Positions 32,872-42,210 are shown, counted from the first letter of the stretch. The stretch is 64,000 nucleotides of DNA from Oceanicaulis sp. HLUCCA04 (GCA_001314625.1 LJSH01000004.1:174039-238038), one strand, 5' to 3'. Notes: generated by a model from the sequence alone, not told the origin. A program made the numbers and translations.

Positions 32872-34116
32872 ATGCTCGATTTTGAAGGTTTTTCGCGGCG
32901 CCTGGTGGCGCATGGTGGCGCATGTCTGGCCGGGCTGGCGCTGGGCGCTGTCCCTGCGGGCGCCATCGCACAGGACATTCCCTTCACCGCCTGGCGCGAC
33001 GGGTTTGCGTCCGATCTGCGCAATGACGGCGTTGATGAGGCGATTGTCGCATCCATGCTGGACGGGCTGGAGCCTGACCCCACCGTGATCGAGCGCGACC
33101 AGACGCAGCCGGAGTTCGTGCGCCCGATCTGGCAGTATCTGGAAGGCGCGGTATCCGATGCGCGCGTCACCAACGGCCAGAACGCGTCGGCGGGCATTGC
33201 CGATACGCTGATGGCCGTCGAGGAGCGCTTCGAGGTCGACCGGCACATTCTTGTCGGCATCTGGGGGCTGGAAAGCGCCTATGGCGAGATCCAGGGCAAT
33301 TTTGATGTGGTGCGTTCACTGGCCACGCTGGCCTGGGAAGGCCGCCGCCGCGGTTTCGCCGAGGCACAGCTTCGCGCCATCGCCGACATGATTGACCGCG
33401 GCTATGCGAGCCGCGATGACCTTCTGGGCTCGTGGGCGGGCGCGATGGGCCAGACCCAGTTCATCCCGGCCACCTATATGGAGCGCGCGGTCGATTTTGA
33501 TGGCGATGGCCGGCGCGATATCTGGCGCAATGAAGGCGATGCGCTGGGCAGCGCCGCCAATCTGCTCGCGCGCGCAGGCTGGGAATACCGCCAGCCGGTC
33601 TTCACCGAGATCACCTTGCCGCAAGGGTTTGACTTTGCCGGATGGAGCGAGGGCCAGCGTCGCACCGTGGCCGAGTGGGCCGCCCAGGGCATTGATCCGG
33701 TATCGGGGGACTGGTCTGCTGATGATCTCTATCGCTCTGCGCGGCTGGTGATACCTGCCGGTGCGAACGCGCCTGCCTTCCTAGTCTATCGCAATTTCGA
33801 GGCGCTGCTGCGCTATAATAACTCCACCGCCTACGCGCTGGGTGTGGCCTATCTCGCCCGTGCGTTCGAGCATGGCGATGCGGGCATGGCAACGGGCTGG
33901 CCAACAGACAATCCGCCGATCAACCGCACCCAGTCACGCGAACTGCAAGAAGCGCTGGCGCGGCTGGGCTATGATCCGGGCGGGCTGGACGGTGTGGTGG
34001 GCCCCAATACCCGAAGCGCCATCCGCGACTTCCAGAGCGCCAATGGCTTCGAGCCGGACGGCTATGCAGGGCTTGCCCTTTATAATGCGGTGATGGCGGC
34101 GGACGCGGACGAGTAG
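32872..34116 (+). CDS. Lytic murein transglycosylase (MltB family) with peptidoglycan-binding domain
   Basis: This 414-aa exported enzyme cleaves the MurNAc-GlcNAc bond of peptidoglycan to anhydro-muropeptides. A signal-like segment (LVAHGGACLAGLALGAVPAGAIAQ) leads to the catalytic domain. The active glutamate is Glu134 in GIWGLESAYGEIQG, and GAMGQTQFIPATY and a DFDGDGRRDIW calcium loop are present. A C-terminal peptidoglycan-binding domain (about 345-410, LQEALARLGYDPGGLDGVVGPNTRSAIRDFQ) follows. Because no Cys lipobox is seen, it is probably soluble periplasmic rather than lipid-anchored. A family B repeat follows the stop codon. Confidence 0.92.
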   Translation: MLDFEGFSRRLVAHGGACLAGLALGAVPAGAIAQDIPFTAWRDGFASDLRNDGVDEAIVASMLDGLEPDPTVIERDQTQPEFVRPIWQYLEGAVSDARVTNGQNASAGIADTLMAVEERFEVDRHILVGIWGLESAYGEIQGNFDVVRSLATLAWEGRRRGFAEAQLRAIADMIDRGYASRDDLLGSWAGAMGQTQFIPATYMERAVDFDGDGRRDIWRNEGDALGSAANLLARAGWEYRQPVFTEITLPQGFDFAGWSEGQRRTVAEWAAQGIDPVSGDWSADDLYRSARLVIPAGANAPAFLVYRNFEALLRYNNSTAYALGVAYLARAFEHGDAGMATGWPTDNPPINRTQSRELQEALARLGYDPGGLDGVVGPNTRSAIRDFQSANGFEPDGYAGLALYNAVMAADADE

Positions 34117-34139
34117 GGGTATTTTCCCCTCGTTCGCCG

Positions 34140-34231
34140 TGAAACCCCGGAACCGCGCAGCGGTATCCGGGGCCATTCTCCACTGTTTCTGAACCCGGTC
34201 CCGGCTCTCCCTGCGGTCGGCCGGGATTTCA
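34140..34231. repeat. Dispersed inverted repeat, family B copy 2
   Basis: This roughly 92-bp element begins TGAAACCCCGG and ends CCGGGATTTCA, like 16319-16408 and 45696-45788. It lies between the convergent mltB-like and MFS genes, 24 bp after the first stop codon and 28 bp before the second. Confidence 0.85.
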
Positions 34232-34259
34232 GGGGATGGAGGCAAGACGCAAGCCCGCC

Positions 34260-35540
34260 TCAAACCACCCCGCCTTCATCCTCGCCCGCCTCGAAGGGTT
34301 CGGCGGCAAGGCGCACGCGTGGGTGGAAGGCGGCGATGGCCAGTGCCACCAGCGATAGCGCGACATTCAGCATGAAAGGCGCGGTCGGGCCGACGGTCTG
34401 GTAGAGCCACAAGCCCGACAGGGGCGCGATGAGAAAGCCAAGCCCCGCCGTCGCCGCGGTCACGCCGGCCGCCCGTCCCTGTTCGCCGGGCGTGACCGCC
34501 AGGCTCGACCCGCCGGTAAAGCCGGAACGGGCAAAGCCAAAGCCCAGCGAGTTCAAGAGAAAGCCTAGCACGATGGAGGCATAGCCGCCTGAGAAGATCA
34601 GCTCGGCCTGTCCGGCAAGCGTCAGCGCCGCACCGATCATCATCAGCATGCGCGGCGAGACTTTCAGCGCCGGTACGGCCACAAGCTGGGCAAAGATCAG
34701 CGCCGCTGCGCCTGCCGTCAGGGCGACACCTGCGAGCTGCAGCCCGGCTGTGGTGTCCAGCGCCAGCCGGTCCATGACGAAAAAGCCGATCGCCTGCAGG
34801 CTGGCCGCCTGCACCAGCCAGGCCGCGCAGCCATAGAGCACGAAGGCGCGCACCCTGTGGTCAGCGGCGAAGGCAAACTGGGCAATCGGGTTCAGCGGAC
34901 GCCGGCCCCGGTCGCGCGGCGGTGTGTTTTCGGGAAGGGTCAGGCGCACGATGATGGCGCACGCGCCAACCAGAACCGCAATCATGATCATGAACGGTAC
35001 CATGCCGATGCGTTCGGAGAAGGCTGCCGCGAGCGCCGGACCGATCATCCCGCCCAGCGCAAACGCGGCTGTCATGCCGGCCAGCGCCTGCGTGCGTTCT
35101 GCCGGTGCCGTGCGGTCGGCGACATAGGCCTGCGCGGCCGGTCCCGTGGCCGAGCCGAACGCGCCAAACAGCGCGCGCGCCAGCGCCATGGCCAGTACGG
35201 CAACAAGCGGCGGCAGGAAGCCGCTCTGGCCCGCCCAGGCGCCAGCAGCCAGGATCAGGGTGGAGATGGCATAGGTGGCCAGGCCGAAAATCACCAGCGG
35301 GCGGCGGCCATACTGGTCTGACAATCCGCCCCAGACCGGGCTCATCGTCAGATACATCAGGGCGGAGAGTGTGTAGATCGCGCCGACATAGATCTCGGCA
35401 ATGCCGATATCGCGCGCCAGCGGCGGCAGAATGGCAAACAGCATGGAATTGCCGATCCCCACCGCCATCAGGCAGATGAAGAGCAGGCGGAAGGCACCGC
35501 GCCGGTCCGCCCGTGTCTGCTGGTTGGCGCTCAAGGGCAT
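34260..35540 (-). CDS. Major facilitator superfamily transporter (drug/TetA-like)
   Basis: This 426-aa inner-membrane protein has about 12 helices. Start MPLSANQQTRADRRGAFRLLFI at 35540 is my choice; a longer frame from 35594 has no better ribosome-binding site. The loop 2-3 signature is GGLSDQYGRRPLVIFG (MFS motif A), and the drug-export motif C is near GMIGPALAAAF. The overall pattern resembles TetA-type drug:H+ antiporters, but no substrate can be deduced. It is convergent with the mltB-like gene and diverges from motA across 190 bp. Confidence 0.85.
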   Translation of the reverse strand: MPLSANQQTRADRRGAFRLLFICLMAVGIGNSMLFAILPPLARDIGIAEIYVGAIYTLSALMYLTMSPVWGGLSDQYGRRPLVIFGLATYAISTLILAAGAWAGQSGFLPPLVAVLAMALARALFGAFGSATGPAAQAYVADRTAPAERTQALAGMTAAFALGGMIGPALAAAFSERIGMVPFMIMIAVLVGACAIIVRLTLPENTPPRDRGRRPLNPIAQFAFAADHRVRAFVLYGCAAWLVQAASLQAIGFFVMDRLALDTTAGLQLAGVALTAGAAALIFAQLVAVPALKVSPRMLMMIGAALTLAGQAELIFSGGYASIVLGFLLNSLGFGFARSGFTGGSSLAVTPGEQGRAAGVTAATAGLGFLIAPLSGLWLYQTVGPTAPFMLNVALSLVALAIAAFHPRVRLAAEPFEAGEDEGGVV

Positions 35541-35730
35541 GGGGCGGATGCATACGCCGCCCCGCGCGCGTCGTAAACGCTCCGCTAACAGCATGAAAAC
35601 CGGGCTTTAAGCATCTTCGCGTAGAAACGTCCCGAAACCGGACATGGGCCGGGTGGAGAGAAGCGGAAAAATCCGCCCTTCGCCCGCGCCCTGCCAGAAC
35701 GGCTCCGGAAGACTGCGGGATGGTGGGTAC

Positions 35731-36597
35731 ATGTTTCAGATAATCGGCATTGTCGTTGTGTTCGGCATGGTGTTTGGCGGGTTCATGCTCGCGGGCGGCC
35801 ATTTCGACGTCATTATCAAGGCGCTGCCCTTCGAGCTGATGATGATTGGCGGCGCGGCGGTTGGCGCTTTCCTCATCGGTAATTCGGGCAAGACGGTGGG
35901 CAAGACGGCGGGCGATCTGTCCAAGCTTTTTGCCGGGCCGAAATGGAAGCCGCAGGATTACCGCGATCTTCTGGCGCTCTTGTTTGCGCTGACCAAGACG
36001 ATGAAGACAAAGGGTGTCATCGCGCTGGAAGCCCATATCGAGAAGCCGCATGAAAGCGCGCTCTTCTCCAAGTATCCGCGCATCATCAAGGATCATTTCG
36101 CTGTCGATTTCATCTGCGACACGCTGCGCATGATGACGATGAATCTCGAAGATCCCCACCAGGTCGAAGACGCGATGGAAAAGCAGCTGGAAAAGCACCA
36201 TCACGAAGCCTCCGGCCCCGCCCATGCCCTGCAGAGCATGGCCGATGCGCTGCCAGCGCTCGGCATTGTCGCGGCGGTGCTGGGTATCATCAAGACCATG
36301 GGGGCTATCACCCAGCCGCCGGAATATCTTGGCGCGATGATCGGCTCGGCGCTGGTCGGCACCTTCCTCGGCGTGTTTCTGGCCTACGGCTTTGTCGGCC
36401 CGTTCGCCAACCGGATGAAGGAAATCTATGACGAGGAAGCGATTTTCTACAAAATCATCCAGAGCGTTCTCGTCGCGCACCTGCACGGCAATGCGGCGCA
36501 GATCTCTGTCGAGATCGGCCGGGGCAATGTGCCCAGCGCCATGCAGCCCAGCTTTGTCGAGCTCGAAGAAGCGCTTTCGAACGTCGGCGCCGAATAG
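35731..36597 (+). CDS. motA: Flagellar motor stator protein MotA
   Basis: This 288-aa inner-membrane protein forms, with MotB, the proton channel that turns the flagellum. Four membrane helices are visible (about 3-22, 33-52, 170-190 and 202-222). The signature ALPALGIVAAVLGIIKTMGAI, and the cytoplasmic loop with charged residues (RMKEIYDEEAIFYKIIQ), match MotA. The start is at MFQIIGIVVVFGMVFGG; the open frame begins earlier. motB is not adjacent here. A strong terminator follows at 36635, so motA is transcribed alone. Confidence 0.95.
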   Translation: MFQIIGIVVVFGMVFGGFMLAGGHFDVIIKALPFELMMIGGAAVGAFLIGNSGKTVGKTAGDLSKLFAGPKWKPQDYRDLLALLFALTKTMKTKGVIALEAHIEKPHESALFSKYPRIIKDHFAVDFICDTLRMMTMNLEDPHQVEDAMEKQLEKHHHEASGPAHALQSMADALPALGIVAAVLGIIKTMGAITQPPEYLGAMIGSALVGTFLGVFLAYGFVGPFANRMKEIYDEEAIFYKIIQSVLVAHLHGNAAQISVEIGRGNVPSAMQPSFVELEEALSNVGAE

Positions 36598-36634
36598 CAC
36601 AATAACAAGAATAATCGGGGGAAGCACCTTGAAC

Positions 36635-36664
36635 GGGCCGGAGCGCAATGCTCCGGCCCTTTTT
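36635..36664 (+). terminator. Rho-independent terminator of motA
   Basis: GGGCCGGAG-CGCAATG-CTCCGGCCC followed by TTTTT: a 9-bp perfect stem 38 bp after the stop codon. Confidence 0.9.
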
Positions 36665-36720
36665 GCTTGTCTGACGGGTGGCCATTGCCCGGCTCGCCCA
36701 TCGCGTGTAGCCGGTTGATC

Positions 36721-38520
36721 ATGAGTGACAGCCTTGTCAGACCCTTTGCCAGCCTGGACTGGAGCGAGCCCGGCACGCCGCGCGCCAGCGGCGGTGATGT
36801 CTATTTCTCCGCTGAGGACGGGCTGGCCGAGACGCGCGCCGTGTTTCTGGCCGGTTGCCGGCTTGAGGAGCGCTTTGCCGGCGGCGGCACCACTATCTTG
36901 GGGGAGCTGGGTTTCGGTACGGGGCTGAATTTCCTCAGCGCGTGGCAGCTTTTTGATGAGACGGCCCCGGCCAATGCCCGTCTGCATTTTGTCTCGCTGG
37001 AAGGCTTTCCCTTGAGTTTGGCCGATGCCCGGCGGGCCCTGTCGGCATTTGACGAGCTGGCTGACAAGGCAGGCGCGCTTGCGAGCCAATGGCCCCCGCC
37101 CCTGAAGGGCCCGCACAGACGCGTCTTTGCGGGCGGGCGCGTCACGCTGACCGTGTTTCACGACACCGTGGAAGCGGCCCTGGCGCAGATGGATTTTGCC
37201 GCCGACGCCTGGTTTCTCGACGGGTTTGCGCCTGCGCTCAATGGCGAGATGTGGTCGGCGGACGTGTTCGCCCATCTCGCCCGGCTGTCAAAAGCGGGTG
37301 CGCGCCTTGGTACATTCACCGTGGCGGGCGCGGTCCGGCGCGGGCTCGCCGATGCAGGCTTTGCGGTGGAGAAAGTGCCGGGCTTCGGGCGCAAGCGCGA
37401 ACGGCTGGAGGGCGTGTTTAAGGGCAGTGCCGCCACCGCCCCGCCTGCACCGCCCGGCAGCGTGGCCATTATTGGCGGCGGCATTGCGGCGGCCAGTCTC
37501 GTCAAGGCGCTGAGCTGGCGCGGCAAAAGGCCATGCGTGATTGCCAAAGGCGGATGGGGCGCAGGCGCGTCCGGCGGGCCGGCGGCCCTCTTCACACCGC
37601 GCCTTGAGGCCGCCGACCGTCCCCATGTGCGGGCGACATTGAACGCGTTTGAATACGCCCGCGCCCTCTATGACGGGCTGGACGGATTTCATGGTTCCGG
37701 CGTGGTGCGCGCAGCCTCCGCCCATGATGGCGCGGAGCGCCTCAAGCGTATCGCCGCGATGATGGCGGGTGCCGGCATCGTTGCGCAGGATACTGGACTG
37801 CTGCTGGAGCGCGCCGGCTGGGTAGAGCCGTCCCGGCTTCTGCCCGCGCTGGCCGGTGATGTGCCGGTTATGGACGCGCGGGCCGCGCGCATCGCGCCGT
37901 TGGTCACTGGCGGCTGGCAGGTCAGTGATGGCGAGGGCCGGGTGCTGGCCGACGCGGACCAGCTCATCCTGGCATCGGGCGCGGACGCGCTGCCAGAGGG
38001 TGCGGATATGTATCTGCCCGCTGACGTGCTGCCGGGGCAGATCGCGCGCTTTGCCTATGACAGTCCGCCCATTCACCGCCCGGTGGCCTGGGGGCATTAT
38101 CTGGCCACGCTGCCCGATGGCACGTTATTGGCCGGGGCTACGCATGAGCGCGGCGAGCGTCTGACGCCTGATGAGGCGGCAGAGGAAATCCGGGCAGCGG
38201 TCAGCGCTTTTGATGCAGGCATCGGCGCCGTGCTTGGCGCCGTTCTGGAACACTGGGGGGCGGCACGCTGCGTCCTGCCAGACCGCCTGCCGGCGGCCGG
38301 ACAGGCCGTGCGCGCGGACGGATCGGCTATCGCAGGACTTCACCTGCTGACCGGGTTTGGTGCGCGCGGCTTTGCCCACGCGCCTTTGCTGGCTGAGCAT
38401 CTGATCAGTGTAATGTGCGGTGAACCCTCTGCGCTGGAGCGCGCCGGCGCAGCCAGTCTTGACCCGGCACGTTTCGCGCTCAGGGCATTGCGCCGTAAGG
38501 GAAATTCGCCCCGCAGATGA
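36721..38520 (+). CDS. mnmC: tRNA 5-methylaminomethyl-2-thiouridine biosynthesis bifunctional protein MnmC
   Basis: This 599-aa bifunctional enzyme finishes the mnm5s2U34 wobble modification. The N-terminal SAM-dependent methyltransferase domain (MnmD, 1-235) has GELGFGTGLNFLSAW, and DAWFLDGFAPALNGEMWS. The C-terminal FAD-dependent oxidase domain (MnmC1, about 240-590) starts with the dinucleotide motif VAIIGGGIAAASLVKAL. Start ATG at 36721; a frame extension upstream lies in the motA terminator. Both domains appear intact. It is followed by the glycosyltransferase gene 70 bp downstream on the same strand. Confidence 0.92.
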   Translation: MSDSLVRPFASLDWSEPGTPRASGGDVYFSAEDGLAETRAVFLAGCRLEERFAGGGTTILGELGFGTGLNFLSAWQLFDETAPANARLHFVSLEGFPLSLADARRALSAFDELADKAGALASQWPPPLKGPHRRVFAGGRVTLTVFHDTVEAALAQMDFAADAWFLDGFAPALNGEMWSADVFAHLARLSKAGARLGTFTVAGAVRRGLADAGFAVEKVPGFGRKRERLEGVFKGSAATAPPAPPGSVAIIGGGIAAASLVKALSWRGKRPCVIAKGGWGAGASGGPAALFTPRLEAADRPHVRATLNAFEYARALYDGLDGFHGSGVVRAASAHDGAERLKRIAAMMAGAGIVAQDTGLLLERAGWVEPSRLLPALAGDVPVMDARAARIAPLVTGGWQVSDGEGRVLADADQLILASGADALPEGADMYLPADVLPGQIARFAYDSPPIHRPVAWGHYLATLPDGTLLAGATHERGERLTPDEAAEEIRAAVSAFDAGIGAVLGAVLEHWGAARCVLPDRLPAAGQAVRADGSAIAGLHLLTGFGARGFAHAPLLAEHLISVMCGEPSALERAGAASLDPARFALRALRRKGNSPRR

Positions 38521-38592
38521 ATTCCGGTCCGGTCTGAAGTTTGCAACTCCCGTCTGAGAGAGCCGAAAGGCTGACCCGGAACGGGACGCTTG

Positions 38593-39441
38593 ATGACACT
38601 GCCGCTGGATACATCAACATTGCAGGCCCGCCCCGTCAGGGGCGCTGACCGGCGTGTGCGCTCGCGCCATATCTGGTTTTTGAACTCGGCCTTTGACCGT
38701 ATCGGCTTTGACGTGGCGCTGGAGCGCATTGTCCGGCGCGATCCGGAGCGGCCCTTCGCCTTTGTTGTGACGCCCAATGTGGATCATCTGGTGCGCCTGT
38801 CGCGCGGCGGGGAGCTGGCACCGCTTTATGCGCAGGCCTGGCTGACCGTGTGTGACAGCCGGGTGCTGGAACTGATCGCGGCCTTCTCCGGCGAAGAGGT
38901 GGAGGTGACCCCCGGGTCAGACCTCACCGCTGCCCTGTTTGACAACGCGATCGATCCTGATGAGCCGGTCGTGGTGATCGGCGGGGATGAAGACGTGATT
39001 GCCGGTGTTACGGCCCGCTACGGCCTCACCAATATACGCTGGCACCAGCCGCCGATGGGGCTTCGCACCAACCCGCAAGCGGTGGCCGAATGCGCGGCGT
39101 TTGTCGCGGCCAATCCGGCCCGCTTTGTTTTCCTGTGCGTGGGTTCGCCCCAGCAGGAAATGATCGCGGCAGCCTGTATAGAGCGCGGCGACTGCACCGG
39201 CGTTGGCCTGTGCGTGGGCGCGTCGCTGGATTTTCTGTCCGGCAAGGCCCAGCGCGCGCCGCAATGGATGCAACGCACGCGCCTTGAGTGGCTGCACCGC
39301 CTGCTCGAAGAACCAAGGCGCATGTGGCGGCGCTATCTGGTGGACGGCCCGCAAGTCCTGCTGATCTGGTGGGAATGGCGCCGGGCGCGCGCGAAACTCA
39401 AAGCCTTCGAGCGCTCCATAGCGGCGCGCATGCGCGCCTGA
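38593..39441 (+). CDS. WecG/TagA/CpsF family glycosyltransferase
   Basis: This 282-aa protein belongs to the GT26 family, which transfers N-acetylmannosamine-type sugars onto undecaprenyl-linked intermediates. FAFVVTPNVDHLV (substrate loop), VGSPQQE and GASLDFLSGKAQRAPQWMQ, then LEWLHRLLEEPRRMWRRYL are characteristic. In place of the common Asp-Gly pair it has LTVCDSRVLEL, so the Asp is kept and the Gly is Ser. The C terminus ends basic (RARAKLKAFERSIAARMRA). It likely acts on a cell-surface polysaccharide; no partner genes lie nearby, so the product is undefined. Confidence 0.87.
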   Translation: MTLPLDTSTLQARPVRGADRRVRSRHIWFLNSAFDRIGFDVALERIVRRDPERPFAFVVTPNVDHLVRLSRGGELAPLYAQAWLTVCDSRVLELIAAFSGEEVEVTPGSDLTAALFDNAIDPDEPVVVIGGDEDVIAGVTARYGLTNIRWHQPPMGLRTNPQAVAECAAFVAANPARFVFLCVGSPQQEMIAAACIERGDCTGVGLCVGASLDFLSGKAQRAPQWMQRTRLEWLHRLLEEPRRMWRRYLVDGPQVLLIWWEWRRARAKLKAFERSIAARMRA

Positions 39442-39521
39442 ACCGCTTGATTGCTGACCCAAAAGTCGCTTGTCTAGTGAAACTCGCTTAATGAGTGAGC
39501 AGGCAGGGGCAGGGGCATTTC

Positions 39522-39959
39522 ATGTTGACCAAACCGGAGCGGCCTTCTCGGCGCGACTTCTCATGGTTTCACACATTGCGGGTGCGCTGGGCGGAAGCTG
39601 ATCCGCAAGGCATTGTCTTTAATGGGAATTATTTCCTCTATTTCGATGTGGCGCTGACCGAGTTCTGGCGGGCTGCCGGCATCCGCATCCCGCAGGATCT
39701 GACCATGGAGGGCAGCGAATCCTTCGCCGTCAGCGCCCATGCGGATTATTACGCCCCGGCGGTGTTTGACGAGCTGATCGAGATCGGTGTGCGCCTGGAA
39801 CGGGTCGGAAACAGTTCGGCCACTTTCCGCATGGGCATATTCAGAGGCGATGAAGCGCTGACCGGCGGGCGGATGATTTATGCCTGGGCGACCACATCCT
39901 TGCCGCGTACGCCCTGTCCGCCACCGGCCGTGATCGTCGAAAAGCTCAGGGCGATTTAA
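39522..39959 (+). CDS. Acyl-CoA thioesterase, 4-hydroxybenzoyl-CoA thioesterase/YbgC-like
   Basis: This 145-aa hot-dog-fold hydrolase has VRWAEADPQGIVFNGNYFLYFD, in which Asp (in ADPQG) is the expected catalytic residue, followed by the long hot-dog helix ALTEFWRAAG. This is the YbgC/4-hydroxybenzoyl-CoA thioesterase branch, which cleaves short or aromatic acyl-CoA esters. I choose the ATG at 39522 (GGGGCAGGGG upstream); a GTG at 39495 is possible. No tol-pal genes are adjacent, unlike classic ybgC. Confidence 0.87.
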   Translation: MLTKPERPSRRDFSWFHTLRVRWAEADPQGIVFNGNYFLYFDVALTEFWRAAGIRIPQDLTMEGSESFAVSAHADYYAPAVFDELIEIGVRLERVGNSSATFRMGIFRGDEALTGGRMIYAWATTSLPRTPCPPPAVIVEKLRAI

Positions 39960-40060
39960 GTGATGGTCTTCAAGTGGTGCTCCGCACATCCGTGCGTCGC
40001 GCCTCGCATGAGCTCGGGCGGCCGGTCGGCCTTGCAGGCCGCAAAGGGGCCTGAAAAGCG

Positions 40061-40090
40061 CGAACGCGCGTCCGCGACTTTTCGCGGAAC
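40061..40090. repeat. 30-bp repeat, family C copy 1
   Basis: The 30 bp beginning CGAACGC and ending TTTTCGCGGAAC recurs at 63956-63985 with three mismatches. It contains CCGCGA-CTTT-TCGCGG, a 6-bp hairpin. The copy lies in the 163-bp gap between the thioesterase gene and tRNA-Val. The rest of that gap shows no gene. Confidence 0.7.
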
Positions 40091-40122
40091 CGACTGAGCG
40101 CAAGCGAAGGAAGACAGGAAAA

Positions 40123-40199
<77 letters not shown>

Positions 40200-40276
40200 C
40201 GTCCGCAATCAAGGTGCGAAACGAGCGGGCGATATAGCCCGCCCGATCTGGCTGTGCAAGCGTTCGTGCTGAAGCT

Positions 40277-40645
40277 TTACGCCGCTTCCATCGCCCGGGC
40301 GACCTCGTCGACGAGGTCACGCAAGTGGAAGGGCTTGGAGAGCACCTTGGCCTCGCGCTGGGCCGACAGGCCGGCATTGAGCGCTACAGCGGCAAAGCCG
40401 GTAATGAACATGATCTTCAGGCCGGGATCGATCTCGGCGGCGCGCCGTGCCAGCTCGATGCCATCGACGCCGGGCATCACGATATCGGTAAGCAGCAGCT
40501 CGAATGTGCCGGCGCTCTCGCCCAGCGCATCAAGGCCTTCCTCGCCATCGGCCACGCTCTCGACTTCATGCCCGGCGCGGGTCAGCGCCTTGGCGAGAAA
40601 GTCACGCATGGAATCGTCGTCTTCTGCGAGCAGTATCTTGGCCAT
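40277..40645 (-). CDS. cpdR: Single-domain response regulator CpdR
   Basis: This 122-aa receiver domain without output domain starts MAKILLAEDDDSMRDFLAKAL. The phosphorylated aspartate is Asp54 in LLLTDIVMPG, with the acidic pair at 9-11 and the lysine in VLSKPF. In Caulobacter, CpdR is phosphorylated through CckA-ChpT; when unphosphorylated it primes ClpXP for degradation of cell-cycle regulators. This protein ends in Ala-Ala, the same C-terminal end needed for CpdR's own turnover. It is divergent from N-formylglutamate amidohydrolase. Confidence 0.9.
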   Translation of the reverse strand: MAKILLAEDDDSMRDFLAKALTRAGHEVESVADGEEGLDALGESAGTFELLLTDIVMPGVDGIELARRAAEIDPGLKIMFITGFAAVALNAGLSAQREAKVLSKPFHLRDLVDEVARAMEAA

Positions 40646-40801
40646 GGCCCGTCCCCTCTGGAGTTATTTTATCCACCGCAACGCCACTCTAGGGCAAGGA
40701 GGTAAAATTCCGTTGAACGCGAATGGCCTCTTGCAGTGATAATTGCGCCCGCTGGCCGGTGAAGTGATTGACGCTGCGTGCTGGCGCGTGATGATAGAAG
40801 A

Positions 40802-41677
40802 ATGAGCCTGTCTGATCTCCCATCTTCCGCCGCCTGTGAATCGAGCGCGATCGACGTTGTTCGGCCAGAGATCCGGCGCTGCGCACTTGTCTTCGCCTCG
40901 CCTCATTCGGGGTCTGACTACCCTGAGGCATTCCTGGGCCGTTCGGCCCTGCCGCTCAAAATTCTGCGCCGGTCTGAAGACGCGCATATCGATGTGCTGT
41001 TCAGCGCGGCGCCATCGCTGGGCGCGCCGCTGGTACGCGCCCTGTTTCCCCGGTCCTATGTTGACCCCAACAGGGCCGAGTACGAGCTTGATCCGGTTCT
41101 GTTCGGCGCCCGCGTCCATGCGATAAGCGGACGGGTCAGCCAGCGTGCTTCGGCGGGTCTGGGCGTTATCCCGCGCCTTGCCGGTGATGGCTGCGCCATC
41201 TATGGCGGCATGTTGCCGCTTGAAGAGGCGTTTGACCGTCTGGCGTCATGCTACCGGCCCTATCACCAGGCGCTGGCCGCCGAGCTTGGCGCCGCCTACG
41301 ACCAGTTCGGCCGCAGCGTGCTGATTGACTGCCATTCCATGCCGGCCGCCAGCGCACGCGGCGCCGATATCGTGCTGGGTGACCGGTTCGGCTCATCATG
41401 CAGTCCGGATCTGACCGATCAGGCCGAGCACATTTTCCGCTCGCTGGGGTTCAAGGTGGTGCGCAACCGCCCCTATGCGGGCGGATTTGCGACCGAGTAT
41501 TATGGCCAGCCCGCAGAGGGACGCCACGCCTTGCAGATCGAGATCAGCCGGGCCCTCTACATGGATGAGCTTACAACCGAGCCGCATGGCGGCTTTGCGT
41601 CCCTCAAAGGCCGTCTGGAAGCGTTCATTTCGGCCTTGCAGGACTCTTACGGGGCGCAAACGCTTGCCGCCGAATAA
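40802..41677 (+). CDS. N-formylglutamate amidohydrolase family protein
   Basis: This 291-aa cytosolic metallohydrolase of the FGase family (HutG-type fold) splits N-formylglutamate or related amides. Visible parts are FASPHSGSDYP (metal His), SEDAHIDVLFSAAPSLGAPL, NRAEYELDPVLF, LIDCHSMP and ALQIEISRALYMDE. ATG is at 40802, with AGAAG upstream; a GTG at 40778 is the alternative. No hut histidine-degradation genes are nearby. It sits between cpdR and an XRE regulator, so the substrate may be something other than formylglutamate. Confidence 0.87.
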   Translation: MSLSDLPSSAACESSAIDVVRPEIRRCALVFASPHSGSDYPEAFLGRSALPLKILRRSEDAHIDVLFSAAPSLGAPLVRALFPRSYVDPNRAEYELDPVLFGARVHAISGRVSQRASAGLGVIPRLAGDGCAIYGGMLPLEEAFDRLASCYRPYHQALAAELGAAYDQFGRSVLIDCHSMPAASARGADIVLGDRFGSSCSPDLTDQAEHIFRSLGFKVVRNRPYAGGFATEYYGQPAEGRHALQIEISRALYMDELTTEPHGGFASLKGRLEAFISALQDSYGAQTLAAE

Positions 41678-41751
41678 ACCATAAGTTGTTTATTGCGTCG
41701 AAGCACGCTAATGCTGGCCCATGGCGCGAATCGCGCTGGTCAGCAGAGGCG

Positions 41752-42210
41752 ATGGGCAAGATGCAAACGGATACGGCGCAATCTGGTGCAGCAAGCGGCG
41801 CGGCAATGAACGGCCAGCGCCCGGATATCGACCGCCATGTCGGCGAGCGGCTGCGCCGCCGGCGGCGGCTGATGGGCCTGACGCAAAAAGAGCTGGCTGA
41901 CAGGGTCGGAATACGCTTTCAGCAAATCCACAAATACGAGACCGGGATAAATCGTATGTCGGCCAGCCGGCTTTACGAGATTTCCCAGGCACTCGGGGCT
42001 CCGGTGGAGCACTTCTACGAAGGCCTTAATGGCGACGGAGCAACCCGGAGTGTCCACACCGATTTGCTGTCGCGGCGAGAAACCATGGAGCTGGTGCGGG
42101 CCTATTACCGTCTGGGCCGGGCACCGCGGCAGCGCCTGCTGGATCTGGCCAAGACGCTCCAGACCGCGCTTGACCCCTCCGCCCGCAGCCCCGATACCGG
42201 ACAGGCCTGA
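41752..42210 (+). CDS. XRE-family helix-turn-helix regulator
   Basis: This 152-aa DNA-binding protein has an HTH of the Cro/C1 type at about residues 28-85 (VGERLRRRRRLMGLTQKELADRVGIRFQQIHKYETG). A short C-terminal helical extension contains SRRETMELVRAYYRLGRAPRQRLLDLAKTL. This arrangement is common in alphaproteobacteria. The start may be the ATG at 41752 or 41761; AGAGG precedes both. It lies between the FGase and hisN-like genes on the same strand, and its targets are unknown. Confidence 0.85.
   Translation: MGKMQTDTAQSGAASGAAMNGQRPDIDRHVGERLRRRRRLMGLTQKELADRVGIRFQQIHKYETGINRMSASRLYEISQALGAPVEHFYEGLNGDGATRSVHTDLLSRRETMELVRAYYRLGRAPRQRLLDLAKTLQTALDPSARSPDTGQA

Noticed and set aside
34861-37275. 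Very long minus-strand open frame (804 codons) across the MFS gene, motA and mnmC
   Set aside because: It lies antisense to motA and mnmC, and in a shifted frame over the MFS gene. GC-rich codon bias opens antisense frames; the product has low-complexity Arg/His/Gln composition and no family resemblance.
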